From: an uncultured Clostridia bacterium
GTDB lineage: Bacteria; Bacillota; Clostridia; Christensenellales; CAG-917
Assembly (NCBI GenBank): GCA_944332995.1
Contig: CALVKR010000006.1
Coordinates: 1 to 64,000, forward strand
DNA: 64,000 bases
Reading direction: 5' to 3'
Shown: one piece after another, positions 34,034 to 44,413 of the stretch
Numbering within the stretch: the first letter of the stretch is position 1
How the letters are laid out: every line of letters starts with the position of its first letter
The notes under the pieces: model-generated
The model's database searches: none
The model's input: only the letters and a program-made list of their open reading frames with translations
Told to the model about the DNA's origin: nothing
Made by a program: the position numbers and the translations under genes

Positions 34034-37000
34034 TAAATGCAGCTTATTCCCATTGTAGTTTCTTCGAGCACGTCGAGCAATACGCTGACCGTATCCAAAG
34101 AAGTGAAGACGGGCACGTTGTTTTCGACAGCCGTTCTTCTGATTTTGAGTCCGTCCTTTCTTTGAGTCATCTCGCTTTCGCTTATCGTGTTGACGACGTA
34201 GGTGACGTAGCCTTTTCTGAGTGAGTCGAGAATTTCCTCACTGCCCTGCGACAGCTTCTTTTTAACTCTCGTCCTTATGCCGTGCTTTTTGAGGAAGTCC
34301 GCCGTTCCCGACGTGGCTTCGATATTAAAACCAAGGTCGTAAAAACGCTTTAAGAGCGGAAGTGCCGCTTCCTTATCTTTATCCGCAATAGTGGCGAGCA
34401 CCGTGCCGTAGTTGGAAACTTTAAGTCCCGACGCCTTGATTGATTTATAAACCGCGCGGTTTAAAGATTTATCATATCCGATTGCTTCGCCCGTCGATTT
34501 CATCTCGGGTGAGAGCACCGTGTCAAGTCCCGTGAGTTTGGAGAAGCTGAACACGGGCGACTTGACGTACCATCTGTCCTTTTTGGGAAGCACGCCCGTA
34601 TATCCTTGCTCTTTAAGACTCTTGCCCAGCATAACCTTTGTGGCTATCTTTGCAACGGGAACGCCCGTCGACTTTGCCATAAACGGAACCGTCCTCGACG
34701 AACGGGGGTTGACTTCTATGATATACACCTTGCCCGTCGTCTTTTCGACGATAAACTGAATGTTGAAAGGCCCTAAAATGTGAAGTGCAATTCCCACTCT
34801 GTTAGCGTAATCTATGATTGTTTCTTCAACTTCTTTGGAAAGGGTGCGAGTGGGATATACGCTCATCGAGTCGCCGGAGTGGACGCCCGCCTTTTCGATG
34901 TGTTCCATAATGCCGGGGATAAACACCTCTTTGCCGTCGCATACTGCGTCGACTTCGCATTCCGTTCCCACAATATATTTATCGATGAGCACGGGGTGCT
35001 TTTTGTTGAGTTTGACCGCTTCCGACAAAAATCCGCTGAGCGCTTTTTCGTCGTAGACTATATGCATCATTCTGCCGCCAAGAACGTAGCTGGGACGGAC
35101 GAGCACGGGATAGCCTATCTCCTTTGCAGCCTTCAAGCCGTCTTCGATGTTGAACACCGCTTTGCCCTGAGGCATGGGGATATTTAAGCTGTTTAAAACT
35201 TCGATAAACTTATCTCTGTCCTCGGCGAGCGCTATTGCCTCGCTGTCGCTTCCGATAAGTTTTACTCCTGCTTCGGTGAGGTCGTCGGCAAGGTTGATTG
35301 CCGTCTGACCGCCGAGCGCCACGATGACGCCTTCCGGTTTTTCGAGGTCGATTATGTTCATGACGTCCTCGAACGTGAGCGGCTCGAAATAGAGTTTGTC
35401 TGACAGCGTGTAATCCGTCGAAACGGTTTCGGGGTTGTTGTTTATTATGATAGCCTCGTAGCCCTCTTCCTTTATCGCCCATACTGCGTGCACGGTAGAA
35501 TAGTCGAATTCGACGCCCTGACCGATACGGATAGGTCCGCTTCCCAAAACGATTATCTTTTTATCCTTTGTGACCACCGATTCGTTCTCGTCGCCGTAGG
35601 TTGAATAAAGATAGGGTATATAAGATTTAAACTCACCCGCACAAGTGTCTATTGACTTATATACCGGCATTATTCCCTCTTGCTTTCTCATCTTGAAAAC
35701 TTCGAGCGGAGTCATCGCCCACACCGAGCCGATATATTCGTCCGAGAAGCCGTATTTTTTGGCTTTTGCCAAAACCTGAACGTCTTTTCCCTTTTTGATT
35801 TCCTTTTCAAGCTCGACGATATTGAGTATCTTGTCGAGGAAGAAACGGTCTATCTTGGTTATCGAATAGATATACGAAACGGGCACTCCCTTTCTGAACG
35901 CCTCGGCAATGGCGAATATGCGGTCGTCTTTGTTGGCGATTATCTCGTCGACAAGGTCGTGTGCGGACATATCCTTAAACTTTTGCATTTCGAGGTGGCA
36001 TACGCCTATCTCCAAAGAGCGGACGCTCTTTAACAGACATTCCTCAATGTTTCTGCCTATCGCCATAACCTCGCCCGTCGCTTTCATCTGCGTGGTGAGC
36101 GTGCGGTCGGCTTCGGTGAATTTGTCGAACGGGAAACGGGGCACCTTGCACACGACGTAGTCGAGCGACGGCTCGAAACACGCCTTGGTGTTGGCTATAT
36201 CTATCTCGTCCAAAGTGAGTCCGCAGGCTATCTTTGCCGAAACTCTCGCTATGGGGTATCCGCTTGCCTTACTTGCGAGCGCCGACGAACGGCTGACTCT
36301 CGGGTTGACCTCTATGACGTAGTATTGGAAAGAGAAGGGGTCGAGCGAAAACTGTATGTTGCAACCGCCCTCTATCTTTAATGCCCTTATTATCTTCAGA
36401 GCGGCGTTGCGGAGCATCTGATGCTCTTTGAGCGTGAGCGTCTGCGACGGCGCCACGACTATGCTGTCGCCTGTGTGGATACCGACGGGGTCGACGTTCT
36501 CCATGGTACATACGGCGATAGCGGTATCGTTTTTATCCCTTAAAACCTCGAATTCTATCTCTTTAAAGCCCTTTATCGATTTTTCGACGAGCACCTGAGA
36601 TACGGGCGATATCTTGAGTGCGTTTTTGACTATGAGCGTCAGCTCCTCGTCGTTTTCGGCAAAGCCGCCGCCCGTTCCGCCCAAGGTGAACGCAGGACGG
36701 ATTATGACAGGGTAGCCTATGGTGTGAGCGCTCTCGAGCGCCTCGTCGAGAGTGGTTGCCGTGTGCGACTCTATGCTCGGCTCGCCTATCTCTTCGCAGA
36801 CGTCTTTAAAAAGCTGTCTGTCCTCCGCTTTTGCTATTGCCTCGTAGCTCGTTCCCAAAAGCTCTACCTGACACTCGTCCAAAATTCCTTTGGTGTAAAG
36901 CTGCATACCGAGGTTAAGACCGGTTTGACCGCCTATCGAGCATAAAAGTCCGTCCGGTCTCTCGTATCTGATTATTTTGGCGACGTGCTCGAGGTCGAGG

Positions 37001-37203
37001 GGCTCCATATAGACTTTGTCGGCGATGAGTGTATCCGTCATTATCGTCGCAGGGTTGGAGTTCACCAAGACAACTTCATATCCTTCCTCTTTGAGCGCAA
37101 GACAAGCCTGAGTGCCGCCGTAGTCAAATTCGGCAGCCTGTCCTATGACGATAGGACCGCTTCCTATAACCATAATTTTTTTAATATCTGTTCTTCTCGG
37201 CAT
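34033..37203 (-). CDS. carB: Carbamoyl-phosphate synthase large subunit
   Basis: 1056 residues with the usual duplicated ATP-grasp halves ([20 protein letters not shown] and [16 protein letters not shown]) and a C-terminal MGS-like allosteric domain. It makes carbamoyl phosphate from bicarbonate, ATP and ammonia. The start at 37203 (MPRRTDIKK) is chosen because GGGAGGT lies 7 bases upstream and the family begins this way; an in-frame ATG at 37221 adds 6 residues. It overlaps carA by 23 bases. Because the partner CarA looks glutaminase-dead, this subunit may use free ammonia. Confidence 0.96.
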   Translation of the reverse strand: MPRRTDIKKIMVIGSGPIVIGQAAEFDYGGTQACLALKEEGYEVVLVNSNPATIMTDTLIADKVYMEPLDLEHVAKIIRYERPDGLLCSIGGQTGLNLGMQLYTKGILDECQVELLGTSYEAIAKAEDRQLFKDVCEEIGEPSIESHTATTLDEALESAHTIGYPVIIRPAFTLGGTGGGFAENDEELTLIVKNALKISPVSQVLVEKSIKGFKEIEFEVLRDKNDTAIAVCTMENVDPVGIHTGDSIVVAPSQTLTLKEHQMLRNAALKIIRALKIEGGCNIQFSLDPFSFQYYVIEVNPRVSRSSALASKASGYPIARVSAKIACGLTLDEIDIANTKACFEPSLDYVVCKVPRFPFDKFTEADRTLTTQMKATGEVMAIGRNIEECLLKSVRSLEIGVCHLEMQKFKDMSAHDLVDEIIANKDDRIFAIAEAFRKGVPVSYIYSITKIDRFFLDKILNIVELEKEIKKGKDVQVLAKAKKYGFSDEYIGSVWAMTPLEVFKMRKQEGIMPVYKSIDTCAGEFKSYIPYLYSTYGDENESVVTKDKKIIVLGSGPIRIGQGVEFDYSTVHAVWAIKEEGYEAIIINNNPETVSTDYTLSDKLYFEPLTFEDVMNIIDLEKPEGVIVALGGQTAINLADDLTEAGVKLIGSDSEAIALAEDRDKFIEVLNSLNIPMPQGKAVFNIEDGLKAAKEIGYPVLVRPSYVLGGRMMHIVYDEKALSGFLSEAVKLNKKHPVLIDKYIVGTECEVDAVCDGKEVFIPGIMEHIEKAGVHSGDSMSVYPTRTLSKEVEETIIDYANRVGIALHILGPFNIQFIVEKTTGKVYIIEVNPRSSRTVPFMAKSTGVPVAKIATKVMLGKSLKEQGYTGVLPKKDRWYVKSPVFSFSKLTGLDTVLSPEMKSTGEAIGYDKSLNRAVYKSIKASGLKVSNYGTVLATIADKDKEAALPLLKRFYDLGFNIEATSGTADFLKKHGIRTRVKKKLSQGSEEILDSLRKGYVTYVVNTISESEMTQRKDGLKIRRTAVENNVPVFTSLDTVSVLLDVLEETTMGISCI

Positions 37204-38293
37204 TAGACTTACCTCCCGCAAACTTTTTAATGTTTTCTAAAAACTTTTGATATACCGCATGATTATATCCCGGCTCGGCGCAGTTTTCAGGCTGATAGGC
37301 AACGGCAAAAATTCCGTTTTTTAAATCTTCCACGCCCTCGACGTCGCCGTCTATCACGTTTATCTTGGTGACTTCGAGCCCGGAATTTTTTAGCGACGAT
37401 GCGTCTACCGTATAGAGGTGATGCTGCGACGTGATTTCTATCTCTTTTGTCTTAACGTCTTTGACGGGCAGATTTGAGCCGCTGTGTCCCTTTTTCATTT
37501 TAAACGTCTTTGCGCCGTAAGCTCTCGCCACTATCTGAAGCCCGAGCCCTATTGCGAAAACGGGAAGTTTTCCCTTGAGCTTTTTGACAAGCTCTACCGT
37601 TTCGGGAACGTCTGACGGGTCACCCGGTCCGTTGGGTATGAACACGCCGTCCGGCTTTTGATTCATGACTTCTTCAAACGTAGAGTTGTACGGCAAAATC
37701 GCAAGGTTTATGCCACAGTCGTTCATCTTCCTGAGGCTCACGTTTCTTATTCCGCAATCTATGACCACGACGGAATATTTGGGATTTCTCGTCGGGCAAT
37801 GTCTGACGTTATTTCTTGAAACTCTCTTTACCTCGTTGCCCTCTTTTTTATAGGCTTTTATTTCCTTGACGCACTCGGCTATATCCGCACCCTCGTCGCA
37901 TATCATAGCCTTCATAGTGCCTTCGTCTCTTATAATGCGGGTGAGCTTTCTCGTATCTACTCCGCTTATGCCGACGACGTTGTTTTCGCACATAGACTCG
38001 TTTAAAGTCATCGTCGTCCTGAAGTTGGACGGCAAGTCGTTGTATTCGCTGACAATAAAGCCCGCCAAAAAAACGCCCTTTGAATCGAAGTCCTCGTCCG
38101 TGAGCCCGTAGTTGCCTATCAACGGATAGGTCATAACGACAAATTGGTCGAGATAGGCAGGGTCGGAAAATATTTCCTGATATCCCACCATAGACGTGTT
38201 GAACACCACTTCTGCGATTTTGCTTTCACCGCTTCCGAAACCTTCGCCTTTAAAGACTGTTCCGTTTTCTAAAATCAAAATTTTGTTTGGCAT
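37181..38293 (-). CDS. carA: Carbamoyl-phosphate synthase small subunit, glutaminase site degenerate
   Basis: 370 residues with the normal CarA N-terminal domain ([19 protein letters not shown]) and a class-I amidotransferase domain ([10 protein letters not shown]). The nucleophile elbow reads [10 protein letters not shown] instead of the usual GICLGHQ, so the catalytic cysteine is Gly249. The catalytic histidine of QYHPE or QGHPE is Gln334 (AYQPEN); only Glu336 remains. SQNH is changed to SQHH. Glutamine hydrolysis should be impossible. The frame is intact and under coding constraint, so a structural role supporting CarB with ammonia is likely. It overlaps pyrC by 19 bases. Confidence 0.95.
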   Translation of the reverse strand: MPNKILILENGTVFKGEGFGSGESKIAEVVFNTSMVGYQEIFSDPAYLDQFVVMTYPLIGNYGLTDEDFDSKGVFLAGFIVSEYNDLPSNFRTTMTLNESMCENNVVGISGVDTRKLTRIIRDEGTMKAMICDEGADIAECVKEIKAYKKEGNEVKRVSRNNVRHCPTRNPKYSVVVIDCGIRNVSLRKMNDCGINLAILPYNSTFEEVMNQKPDGVFIPNGPGDPSDVPETVELVKKLKGKLPVFAIGLGLQIVARAYGAKTFKMKKGHSGSNLPVKDVKTKEIEITSQHHLYTVDASSLKNSGLEVTKINVIDGDVEGVEDLKNGIFAVAYQPENCAEPGYNHAVYQKFLENIKKFAGGKSNAEKNRY

Positions 38294-39492
38294 AGTGCCT
38301 CCGTATCTATATATTTTATTTTTCCGTTTATAACGCTAAGTAAATTGAAGCCGTAAAGGTCCATACCTATATACGGGCTGTTTTTGCCCATCGATAAAAT
38401 TTCCGATTTTTTGTAAGGGCGTTTGTTTTGGATATCCAAAGCGCAGAACGTTGCCGCCTCGCCCTCTTTTATCTCTCCCGTCTGTATTCCGAAACGGTTT
38501 TTTGCGCCTATCCTCGTAAACCTCACCAAAGACTCGAGCGAGATATAACCCGTCTTGTAAAGAGAGGTTATCACGACGGGATACAGCGTTTCAAAACCGA
38601 TTATTCCGTAGGGCGCCTTATCCCACGGCAGGGATTTTTCGTATTCCGTATGCGGCGCATGGTCGGTGGCTATCATATCCGCCGTGCCGTCCAAAAGCGC
38701 CACTCTTGCCGCCTCGACGTCCTTTTTCTGCCTTAGCGGAGGATTCATTTTAAAGTTGGCATCCGTCTTGTCCGACGCCGAAAGTGATATATGATGAGGG
38801 GTAACCTCGCACGTTACGTCCAAGCCGTCCGCTTTGGCTCCCCTTACAAGGTCGAAACTCTCGGCGGTCGACAAGTGGCAAAAGTGATATTTTACCTTGC
38901 TCTTTTTGACGAGGTTCAATTCCCTTTCCACGGCTAAATATTCCGCCTGCTCACTGTCGCCGTATCCTGCCGCCTCGGCGTGGGAACATATTATCTTTCC
39001 CGTCTTTTTGACTTCCTGCATCGCCTCGAGCAAAAGCCCCGTGTCGTTGACGCACCTGCCGTCGTCGGAAAAAGCCACCACCTTGTCCGCTATCGACGCA
39101 ATATCCGCAAGCTGCCTGCCCTGCTGACCTTTCGTCACCGCTCCGAACGGCAAGACGGTTATCTCGGCGTCTTTTTTTATAAGCTCGATTTCCTTTTGAA
39201 GATTTTCCTCACTGTCGGGAACGGGATTTAAATTGGGCATCGCAAACGCCGTGAAAACTCCGCCCTTTGCCGCACTGAGGCTGCCCGTCTTTATCGTTTC
39301 CTTTGCCTCGTATCCCGGCTGGCGGAAATGCGCATGCGGGTCAACCGCTCCGCCCGTGACGAATGCTCCCTTCAAGTCGTATCCCTCGCCCGAGAGATTT
39401 TCGCCTATTTTTACTATTTTTTGTCCGTCCGTTTGAATATCCGCTATTTTGGTTTTGCCGTCGGACAGTATCATAGCGTTTTTAAAAATCAC
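38275..39492 (-). CDS. pyrC: Dihydroorotase
   Basis: 405 residues, class I dihydroorotase closing carbamoyl-aspartate to dihydroorotate. Metal ligands are in DPHAHFRQPG (near 51-60) and ICSHAEA, with HFCHLSTAES and the ATDHAPHTEYEK catalytic aspartate. It overlaps pyrB by 4 bases. Confidence 0.95.
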   Translation of the reverse strand: MIFKNAMILSDGKTKIADIQTDGQKIVKIGENLSGEGYDLKGAFVTGGAVDPHAHFRQPGYEAKETIKTGSLSAAKGGVFTAFAMPNLNPVPDSEENLQKEIELIKKDAEITVLPFGAVTKGQQGRQLADIASIADKVVAFSDDGRCVNDTGLLLEAMQEVKKTGKIICSHAEAAGYGDSEQAEYLAVERELNLVKKSKVKYHFCHLSTAESFDLVRGAKADGLDVTCEVTPHHISLSASDKTDANFKMNPPLRQKKDVEAARVALLDGTADMIATDHAPHTEYEKSLPWDKAPYGIIGFETLYPVVITSLYKTGYISLESLVRFTRIGAKNRFGIQTGEIKEGEAATFCALDIQNKRPYKKSEILSMGKNSPYIGMDLYGFNLLSVINGKIKYIDTEALCQTKF

Positions 39493-40361
39493 AGCTGACC
39501 CTCCAATACCATAGATAAAACCGCCATACGGACAAAAACGCCGTTTTGCATCTGTTTTAAAATTCTGCTTTTAGGGCACTCAGCCACTTCGTCGGCTATC
39601 TCTATACCCCTGTTTATAGGAGCGGGGTGAATTATTATCGCACCCTCTTTCATTCTCTCGGCCCTATCACTCGTCATTCCGTAAAGGGCGTGATATTTTG
39701 CCTCGTCAAACGCAAGCGAGTCTTTATGCCTTTCAAACTGCACTCTCAAAAGATTTATCACGTCACATTCCGCAATAGCTTTGTCTACCGTCGTTTGGGG
39801 AGCGGTGTCGTCAAGCCAGATATCGGGACCCGCAACGGATACGCTCATGCCCAGCCGCTTCATTATCTCCGCATTGCCGTGCGCCACTCTGCTGTGCTTT
39901 ATGTCGCCGACTATGCACACTTTAAGTCCGTCGAACCTGCCGAACTCCTCGTATATCGTCATAAGGTCGAGAAGCGTTTGCGTCGGGTGATCGCTCGCCC
40001 CGTCGCCCGCATTAAAAACAGGGATTTGGACAGATTCCAAATCCCTATAATAGCCGTCTTTGCTGTGGCGAATAATAACTCCGTCGACGCCGAGCGCCTC
40101 GAACGTTTTGACCGTATCGTAAAGGCTTTCCCCTTTAGCGAGCGAGGAAGCGTTCGCATTAAATGAAACGGGAGTGATGCCGAGTTTTATCATCGCCATC
40201 TGAAAGCTGTATTGCGTCCTGGTGGAATTTTCAAAGAACAACGTAGCCATCGTTTTTCCCGAATAGCTGACCGTCTTGCCGTTTTTAAAGCGAACGGCCT
40301 CATCGATGATATCTTGAATTTTGTCCGTTGATAACCTGTTTAAAGTGAGTAACCCTTTCAT
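39489..40361 (-). CDS. pyrB: Aspartate carbamoyltransferase catalytic subunit
   Basis: 290 residues, condensing carbamoyl phosphate with aspartate. The carbamoyl-phosphate loop reads FFENSTRTQYSF, where the common second arginine (STRTR) is glutamine. KGES, IIRHSK and GDGASDHPTQTLLDL follow. No pyrI regulatory gene is present. It is the first gene of the pyr operon, with AAAGGAAG before the ATG. Confidence 0.95.
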   Translation of the reverse strand: MKGLLTLNRLSTDKIQDIIDEAVRFKNGKTVSYSGKTMATLFFENSTRTQYSFQMAMIKLGITPVSFNANASSLAKGESLYDTVKTFEALGVDGVIIRHSKDGYYRDLESVQIPVFNAGDGASDHPTQTLLDLMTIYEEFGRFDGLKVCIVGDIKHSRVAHGNAEIMKRLGMSVSVAGPDIWLDDTAPQTTVDKAIAECDVINLLRVQFERHKDSLAFDEAKYHALYGMTSDRAERMKEGAIIIHPAPINRGIEIADEVAECPKSRILKQMQNGVFVRMAVLSMVLEGQL

Positions 40362-40384
40362 TTAAACTTCCTTTTATTTTTTTT

Positions 40385-40413
40385 ATTTTATCATAAATCC
40401 CCTTTTTTAGCAA
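40385..40413 (-). promoter_or_regulatory. pyr operon promoter
   Basis: Minus strand TTGCTA (40408-40413), a 17-base spacer and TAAAAT (40385-40390). Transcription would begin about 15 bases before pyrB, leaving no room for a PyrR-type attenuator. The gap 40414-40630 is pyrimidine-rich on the plus strand with degenerate TTTTGCGCTTT units and no gene. Confidence 0.65.
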
Positions 40414-40629
40414 TTAAAAAGAGGTCGGTTGAGCATAATGCCTTTTTTATTTTGCCCTTAGATTTTTGCGTTACGCTTTCTGCCTTTGGTATTTTCGGGC
40501 GATACGGCAATATATTTTATTATTGCTTTGGCTTTGCCTTTTGTATTTTGCGTTTTGTCCTTCGGTTTTGCGCTTTAGCTTTTTGCGCTTTGACTTTGCT
40601 TTTCGCCCTTTTCGTCCGCAGAGCCGTTA

Positions 40630-40660
40630 CAAAAAAAATAAAAGCCCGAAGGCTTTTATT
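40630..40660 (-). terminator. purA terminator
   Basis: Minus strand stem AATAAAAGCC/GGCTTTTATT closed by a TTCG tetraloop, followed by T-run; it overlaps the purA stop codon. Confidence 0.9.
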
Positions 40661-41939
40661 TTAATTCGTTATCTTTAATATAGAAATATTGCTCACGGTC
40701 GGGACCGACGGAAACAACGGAGATGGGAGCGTTTAATCCCTTTTGCAAAAATCTGAGATAATCCTTCGCCTTTTCGGGAAGAGCTTCAAACGACTTGCAA
40801 GAGGATATATCGCACTTCCAGCCGTCGAGATATTCGACGATAGGTTTGCAATCGTCGAGAATGTCGGGATAAGGAAATTCGTCCAAACGTTTACCCTCGA
40901 ATTCGTAAGCGACGCAAACGGGGATTTTGTCGAGTGCGGAAAGCACGTCGATTTTGGTGATTGCAATCTTAGTGGCGTTTTGCATTTCGATGCCGTATCT
41001 CGTAGCGGGAAAGTCGAAACCGCCCACACGTCTCGGCCTGCCCGTAGCTGCGCCGTATTCGCCGCCCGCTTCTCTCAAAAAGTCGCCCTCTGCGCCGAAA
41101 AGCTCGGAAACGAAAGGTCCCTCGCCGACGGCACTCGAATAGGCTTTAACTATTCCCAAAACCTCGTCAATCTTTATCGACGGACAGCCGCAGCCGATGG
41201 GAGCGTATGCCGCTATGACGTTTGACGACGAGGTATAGGGATTGATGCCGAAATCGATGTCTTTGAGCGCACCGAGCTGAGCTTCAAACATTATGTTTTT
41301 CTTTTGCTTTTGCGCCTCAATCAAAAACTTGTTGGTATCGCGTATATACGGAACAAATTCCTTGCCGTAAACCTTTAAATAGTCTATCATCTCGTCGGCG
41401 TTGATTTCCTCGCCGTAACCTTTAAAGAGAAGATTTTTCCACTCCACCAAATCTCTGACTTTTTCCTCGAGCTTGGTCGAATATATAAGGTCGCCGGTGT
41501 GAACGACTTTTTTCATATATTTATCCGAATAGATAGGTCCTATGCCCCTTCTCGTCGAGCCGAATTTTTTGCCCTGCAATCTGTCTTCTTCGAGGCAGTC
41601 CTGCCTGACGTTATACGGCATGCACACGACAGCCCTGTCGGAAATGACGAGGTTTCTCGGCGAGATGTTTATGCCGCCCTCTCTGAGTCTTTTGACTTCC
41701 TCGGAAAGGTGCTTTAAATCGATGACCATACCTGCGCCCATGACGCAGACGACGTTTTCCCTTAAAATTCCCGACGGCAAAAGGTTGAGTATAAACTTGC
41801 CCTTGTCGTTGATGACGGTGTGTCCGGCGTTGTTTCCGCCCTGATAACGCACTACTATATCGAAGTTGTCGGAAAGAAGGTCAACCATTCTTCCCTTGCC
41901 TTCGTCGCCCCAATTTATACCTACTATCGCAGTGTTCAT
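40656..41939 (-). CDS. purA: Adenylosuccinate synthetase
   Basis: 427 residues. GTP-dependent synthesis of adenylosuccinate from IMP and aspartate. The N-terminal P-loop is GINWGDEGKGRMVDLLS, followed by GGNNAGHT, GTRRGIGP and TGRPRRVGGFD. It overlaps purB by 4 bases; together they perform both steps from IMP to AMP. Confidence 0.97.
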   Translation of the reverse strand: MNTAIVGINWGDEGKGRMVDLLSDNFDIVVRYQGGNNAGHTVINDKGKFILNLLPSGILRENVVCVMGAGMVIDLKHLSEEVKRLREGGINISPRNLVISDRAVVCMPYNVRQDCLEEDRLQGKKFGSTRRGIGPIYSDKYMKKVVHTGDLIYSTKLEEKVRDLVEWKNLLFKGYGEEINADEMIDYLKVYGKEFVPYIRDTNKFLIEAQKQKKNIMFEAQLGALKDIDFGINPYTSSSNVIAAYAPIGCGCPSIKIDEVLGIVKAYSSAVGEGPFVSELFGAEGDFLREAGGEYGAATGRPRRVGGFDFPATRYGIEMQNATKIAITKIDVLSALDKIPVCVAYEFEGKRLDEFPYPDILDDCKPIVEYLDGWKCDISSCKSFEALPEKAKDYLRFLQKGLNAPISVVSVGPDREQYFYIKDNELK

Positions 41940-43336
41940 TTTTCCTCCTTTTCAAGCGAGGGCAAAACCTCGTCCAAAACGTATTCCGACGTCTGAACGC
42001 TCGCCCTGCCTATATAAAGACTTGCGTCCGTCGATTTGTCTATAATAGAGCCGAACTTTTTGAAAGCCTCGCTTTTTTTGAGCCTTTCGAGAAGGTCGTT
42101 GTCACCGCCGTTGACTTTGACGTTTTGAGCGGCTTCCATGCTGCATTCCCTTATTGCCTCGTGAAGCGCCTGTCTGTCGCCGCCCGCCTTTACGCAGTCC
42201 ATGAGTATGTTTTCCGTTGCCATAAAGGGGAGCTCCTCGTTTACGTGACGGGCTATCATCTTGTCGTAGACTACCATGTTTTTTGTCACCTTATCCATCA
42301 AAAGCAGAATGGAATCGGCGGTCAGGAACGCTTCGCTGTTTGCAAGACGTCTGTTGGCGCTATCGTCGAGCGTCCTTTCAAACCACTGAGTGGAAGCGGT
42401 CATCGCAGGATTTTGCGGCAAAGATATCAAAAATCTCGACAGAGCGCAAATTCTTTCGCTGAGCATCGGATTGCGCTTATATGCCATTGCCGAGCTGCCC
42501 ACCTGTTTTTTGCCGAAAGGCTCCTCCACCTCTTTTTTGCTCTGCAAAATTCTGAGGTCGCCTGCAAACTTTGACGCACTCTGGGCAATGCCCGAAAGAG
42601 CGGATAAAATTTCAAAATCGTATTTACGGGTATAGGTCTGTCCGGATACGGAAAACCATTTGTTAAAGCCCATTTCGCTTACAACGAGCTCGTTGAGTTT
42701 TTTGACCTTTTCGTGGTCGCCCTCGAACAGCTCCAAAAAGCTCGCTTGCGTTCCCGTCGTACCCTTAATGCCTCTCAGTTTGAACGTGTCGATAATCCTC
42801 GATACGTTTTCGAGATCCATCATAAAGTCCTGAACGTAAAGAGTCGCCCTCTTTCCCACGGTAGTGAGCTGAGCGGGCTGAAGATGAGTAAACCCGAGCG
42901 TGGGCAAATCCTTATATTTGAGCGCAAAATCGCAAAGATTTTTTATGACGACAACAAGCCTCTGCTTTAAAACTTTAAGCGCCCTGAACATCTGAATGAG
43001 CTCGCTGTTGTCGGTAACAAAGCAGCTGGTGGCGCCGAGGTGGATTATCGGCTTTGCCTTGGGGCATTGAAGTCCCAAAGCGTAGATATGGCTCATGACG
43101 TCGTGGTGAACTTCCTTTTCACGGGCGAGCGCCTCGTCGTAGTTGATATCGTCGAGGTGTTTTTCAAGTTCGGATATCTGCTCGTCGGTTATGTCGAGCC
43201 CCAACGCCTTTTCCGATTTTGCGAGCGCGAGCCAAAGTCTTCTCCAAAGTCCGAAACGGGTGTCGTCGCTGAAAATCTGTTGCATTTCGACCGAAGAATA
43301 GCGTGTCGCGAGCGGATTTTCGTAAAACGGTTTCAT
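41936..43336 (-). CDS. purB: Adenylosuccinate lyase
   Basis: 466 residues of the fumarase/aspartase superfamily. The signature loop is GSSAMAYKRNPM, with HLGATSCFVTDNS and TLGFTHLQPAQLT upstream. It acts in both AMP and IMP synthesis. A TAAGGAGATAAT ribosome site precedes the ATG. It is the first gene of purB-purA, driven by the promoter at 43423. Confidence 0.97.
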   Translation of the reverse strand: MKPFYENPLATRYSSVEMQQIFSDDTRFGLWRRLWLALAKSEKALGLDITDEQISELEKHLDDINYDEALAREKEVHHDVMSHIYALGLQCPKAKPIIHLGATSCFVTDNSELIQMFRALKVLKQRLVVVIKNLCDFALKYKDLPTLGFTHLQPAQLTTVGKRATLYVQDFMMDLENVSRIIDTFKLRGIKGTTGTQASFLELFEGDHEKVKKLNELVVSEMGFNKWFSVSGQTYTRKYDFEILSALSGIAQSASKFAGDLRILQSKKEVEEPFGKKQVGSSAMAYKRNPMLSERICALSRFLISLPQNPAMTASTQWFERTLDDSANRRLANSEAFLTADSILLLMDKVTKNMVVYDKMIARHVNEELPFMATENILMDCVKAGGDRQALHEAIRECSMEAAQNVKVNGGDNDLLERLKKSEAFKKFGSIIDKSTDASLYIGRASVQTSEYVLDEVLPSLEKEEK

Positions 43337-43345
43337 ATTATCTCC

Positions 43346-43420
43346 TTACAAAATAAAATACGCCACAAGGTGTCCTCGATTGGCGTATTGCTGATTGTCT
43401 TTGTAACGTTTTTCACTCAC
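43346..43420 (-). CDS. Possible 24-residue leader peptide of purBA
   Basis: A GTG positioned where transcription should start opens 24 codons ending in TAA, in frame with purB, 9 bases before the purB ATG; the stop overlaps the TAAGGAG ribosome site. The peptide would start VSEKRYKDNQ. There is no room for a ribosome site, so it would need leaderless initiation. Confidence 0.3.
   Translation of the reverse strand: MSEKRYKDNQQYANRGHLVAYFIL
43354..43389 (-). terminator. Attenuator-like hairpin in the purBA leader
   Basis: AATACGCCA (43357-43365) pairs perfectly with TGGCGTATT (43381-43389) over a 15-base loop. On the minus strand TTATTTTG follows, then the purB ribosome site. It may attenuate purBA or terminate readthrough from the amidohydrolase gene. 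Confidence 0.6.
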
Positions 43421-43422
43421 TG

Positions 43423-43451
43423 ATTATACCTTTTATCCCGTATAATGTCAA
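43423..43451 (-). promoter_or_regulatory. purBA promoter (perfect consensus)
   Basis: Minus strand TTGACA (43446-43451), a 17-base spacer and TATAAT (43423-43428), starting just after the amidohydrolase stop codon. Confidence 0.9.
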
Positions 43452-43456
43452 ACGAT

Positions 43457-44251
43457 TTACAATCCTAAAAAAGCCTTGGCGTTTAAATAGAGAATTTTTT
43501 CGTTGTCGCCGTCGGAGAGTTTTAAGTTGTAAAAGGATTGCAATTCGGAATCGTGTTCCCACATGGGGTAGTCGCTGCCGAACATAAATTTTTCGACGCC
43601 CATGGTATTGATTATGTTTTTCGCCTTTTCCGGAGCGAGTTTGAAAAGCGTGCTCGAGGTGTCGAAAAACATATTTTCAAGACCTTTATATACGCCCACC
43701 TCGTCCCATCTGCTGTATCCGCCGAAGTGTGCGCCGATAGATATCAGTTTGGGGTGGCGCCTTGCCACTCTCGCCATTCTGAGCGGTGTGGAATAGTCAT
43801 ACCTTGCGTCGCCCGTGTGAAAGAGAATGGGCATTTTGCCCTCGACCGCTCTGTAAATTTTTTCTGCCCTATCCTCGTCAATGAAAAACTTTTGGAAATC
43901 GGGGTGAAGTTTGATACCGTGCAAGCCTAAAGACAGCACTCTTTCCACCTCTTTTTCTATTTCCTCTTCTTCCATATCCGGATGCAGAGTGGCGAAACCT
44001 ATAAACTCGGGGTGCTTTTCGCACTCGCCGTGGATAAAGTCGTTTATCGACTCCACCTGAGACGGCTTGGTTGCCGTCGAGTGCACGACGTATCTTTCAA
44101 CACCTATTTTACCGCCGCTCGCCAAAAGTCCTTCGCTTGTTCCGTTGCCTCCCGACATATGAATATCGTAAAAAGAGCCTATCGAATCGACTGCCTTTTG
44201 CGCTATTTTCTGCGGATATATATGTGCGTGCGTGTCAATAATTTTATCCAT
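43457..44251 (-). CDS. Amidohydrolase-family metal-dependent hydrolase
   Basis: 264 residues, a TIM-barrel of the amidohydrolase-2 (ACMSD-like) type. Metal ligands appear in DTHAHIYP (6-13), GIKLHPDFQKF, LFHTGDARYD and GAHFGGYSRWDE, with the catalytic aspartate in FGSDYPMWEHD. The substrate is unknown. AAAGGA precedes the ATG. It has its own promoter and is followed by the purBA promoter. Confidence 0.85.
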   Translation of the reverse strand: MDKIIDTHAHIYPQKIAQKAVDSIGSFYDIHMSGGNGTSEGLLASGGKIGVERYVVHSTATKPSQVESINDFIHGECEKHPEFIGFATLHPDMEEEEIEKEVERVLSLGLHGIKLHPDFQKFFIDEDRAEKIYRAVEGKMPILFHTGDARYDYSTPLRMARVARRHPKLISIGAHFGGYSRWDEVGVYKGLENMFFDTSSTLFKLAPEKAKNIINTMGVEKFMFGSDYPMWEHDSELQSFYNLKLSDGDNEKILYLNAKAFLGL

Positions 44252-44278
44252 GATCCGTCCTTTAACTATCCTTTAGGC

Positions 44279-44307
44279 ATTTTATTCCTTTCGACAAAAT
44301 TAGTCAA
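44279..44307 (-). promoter_or_regulatory. Amidohydrolase promoter
   Basis: Minus strand TTGACT (44302-44307), a 17-base spacer and TAAAAT (44279-44284). Confidence 0.75.
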
Positions 44308-44413
44308 TCGTTTAAAAATATTTTTTTTGGCTTTTTAAAACCTGTCTGAGGCGCCGTAAAACCGAAACGGCAAAACAAATTTTTGCGTTTGCTCGCCGTA
44401 TATTTTCCGCCGT

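Noticed and set aside
40362-40655. PyrR-type attenuator upstream of pyrB
   Set aside because: No PyrR-binding loop or terminator/antiterminator pair is seen, and the best promoter leaves only about 15 bases of leader.
40452-40678. Two 70-codon plus-strand open frames between pyrB and purA
   Set aside because: Low-complexity Phe/Leu/Cys products of a degenerate TTTTGCGCTTT stretch, with no ribosome site.
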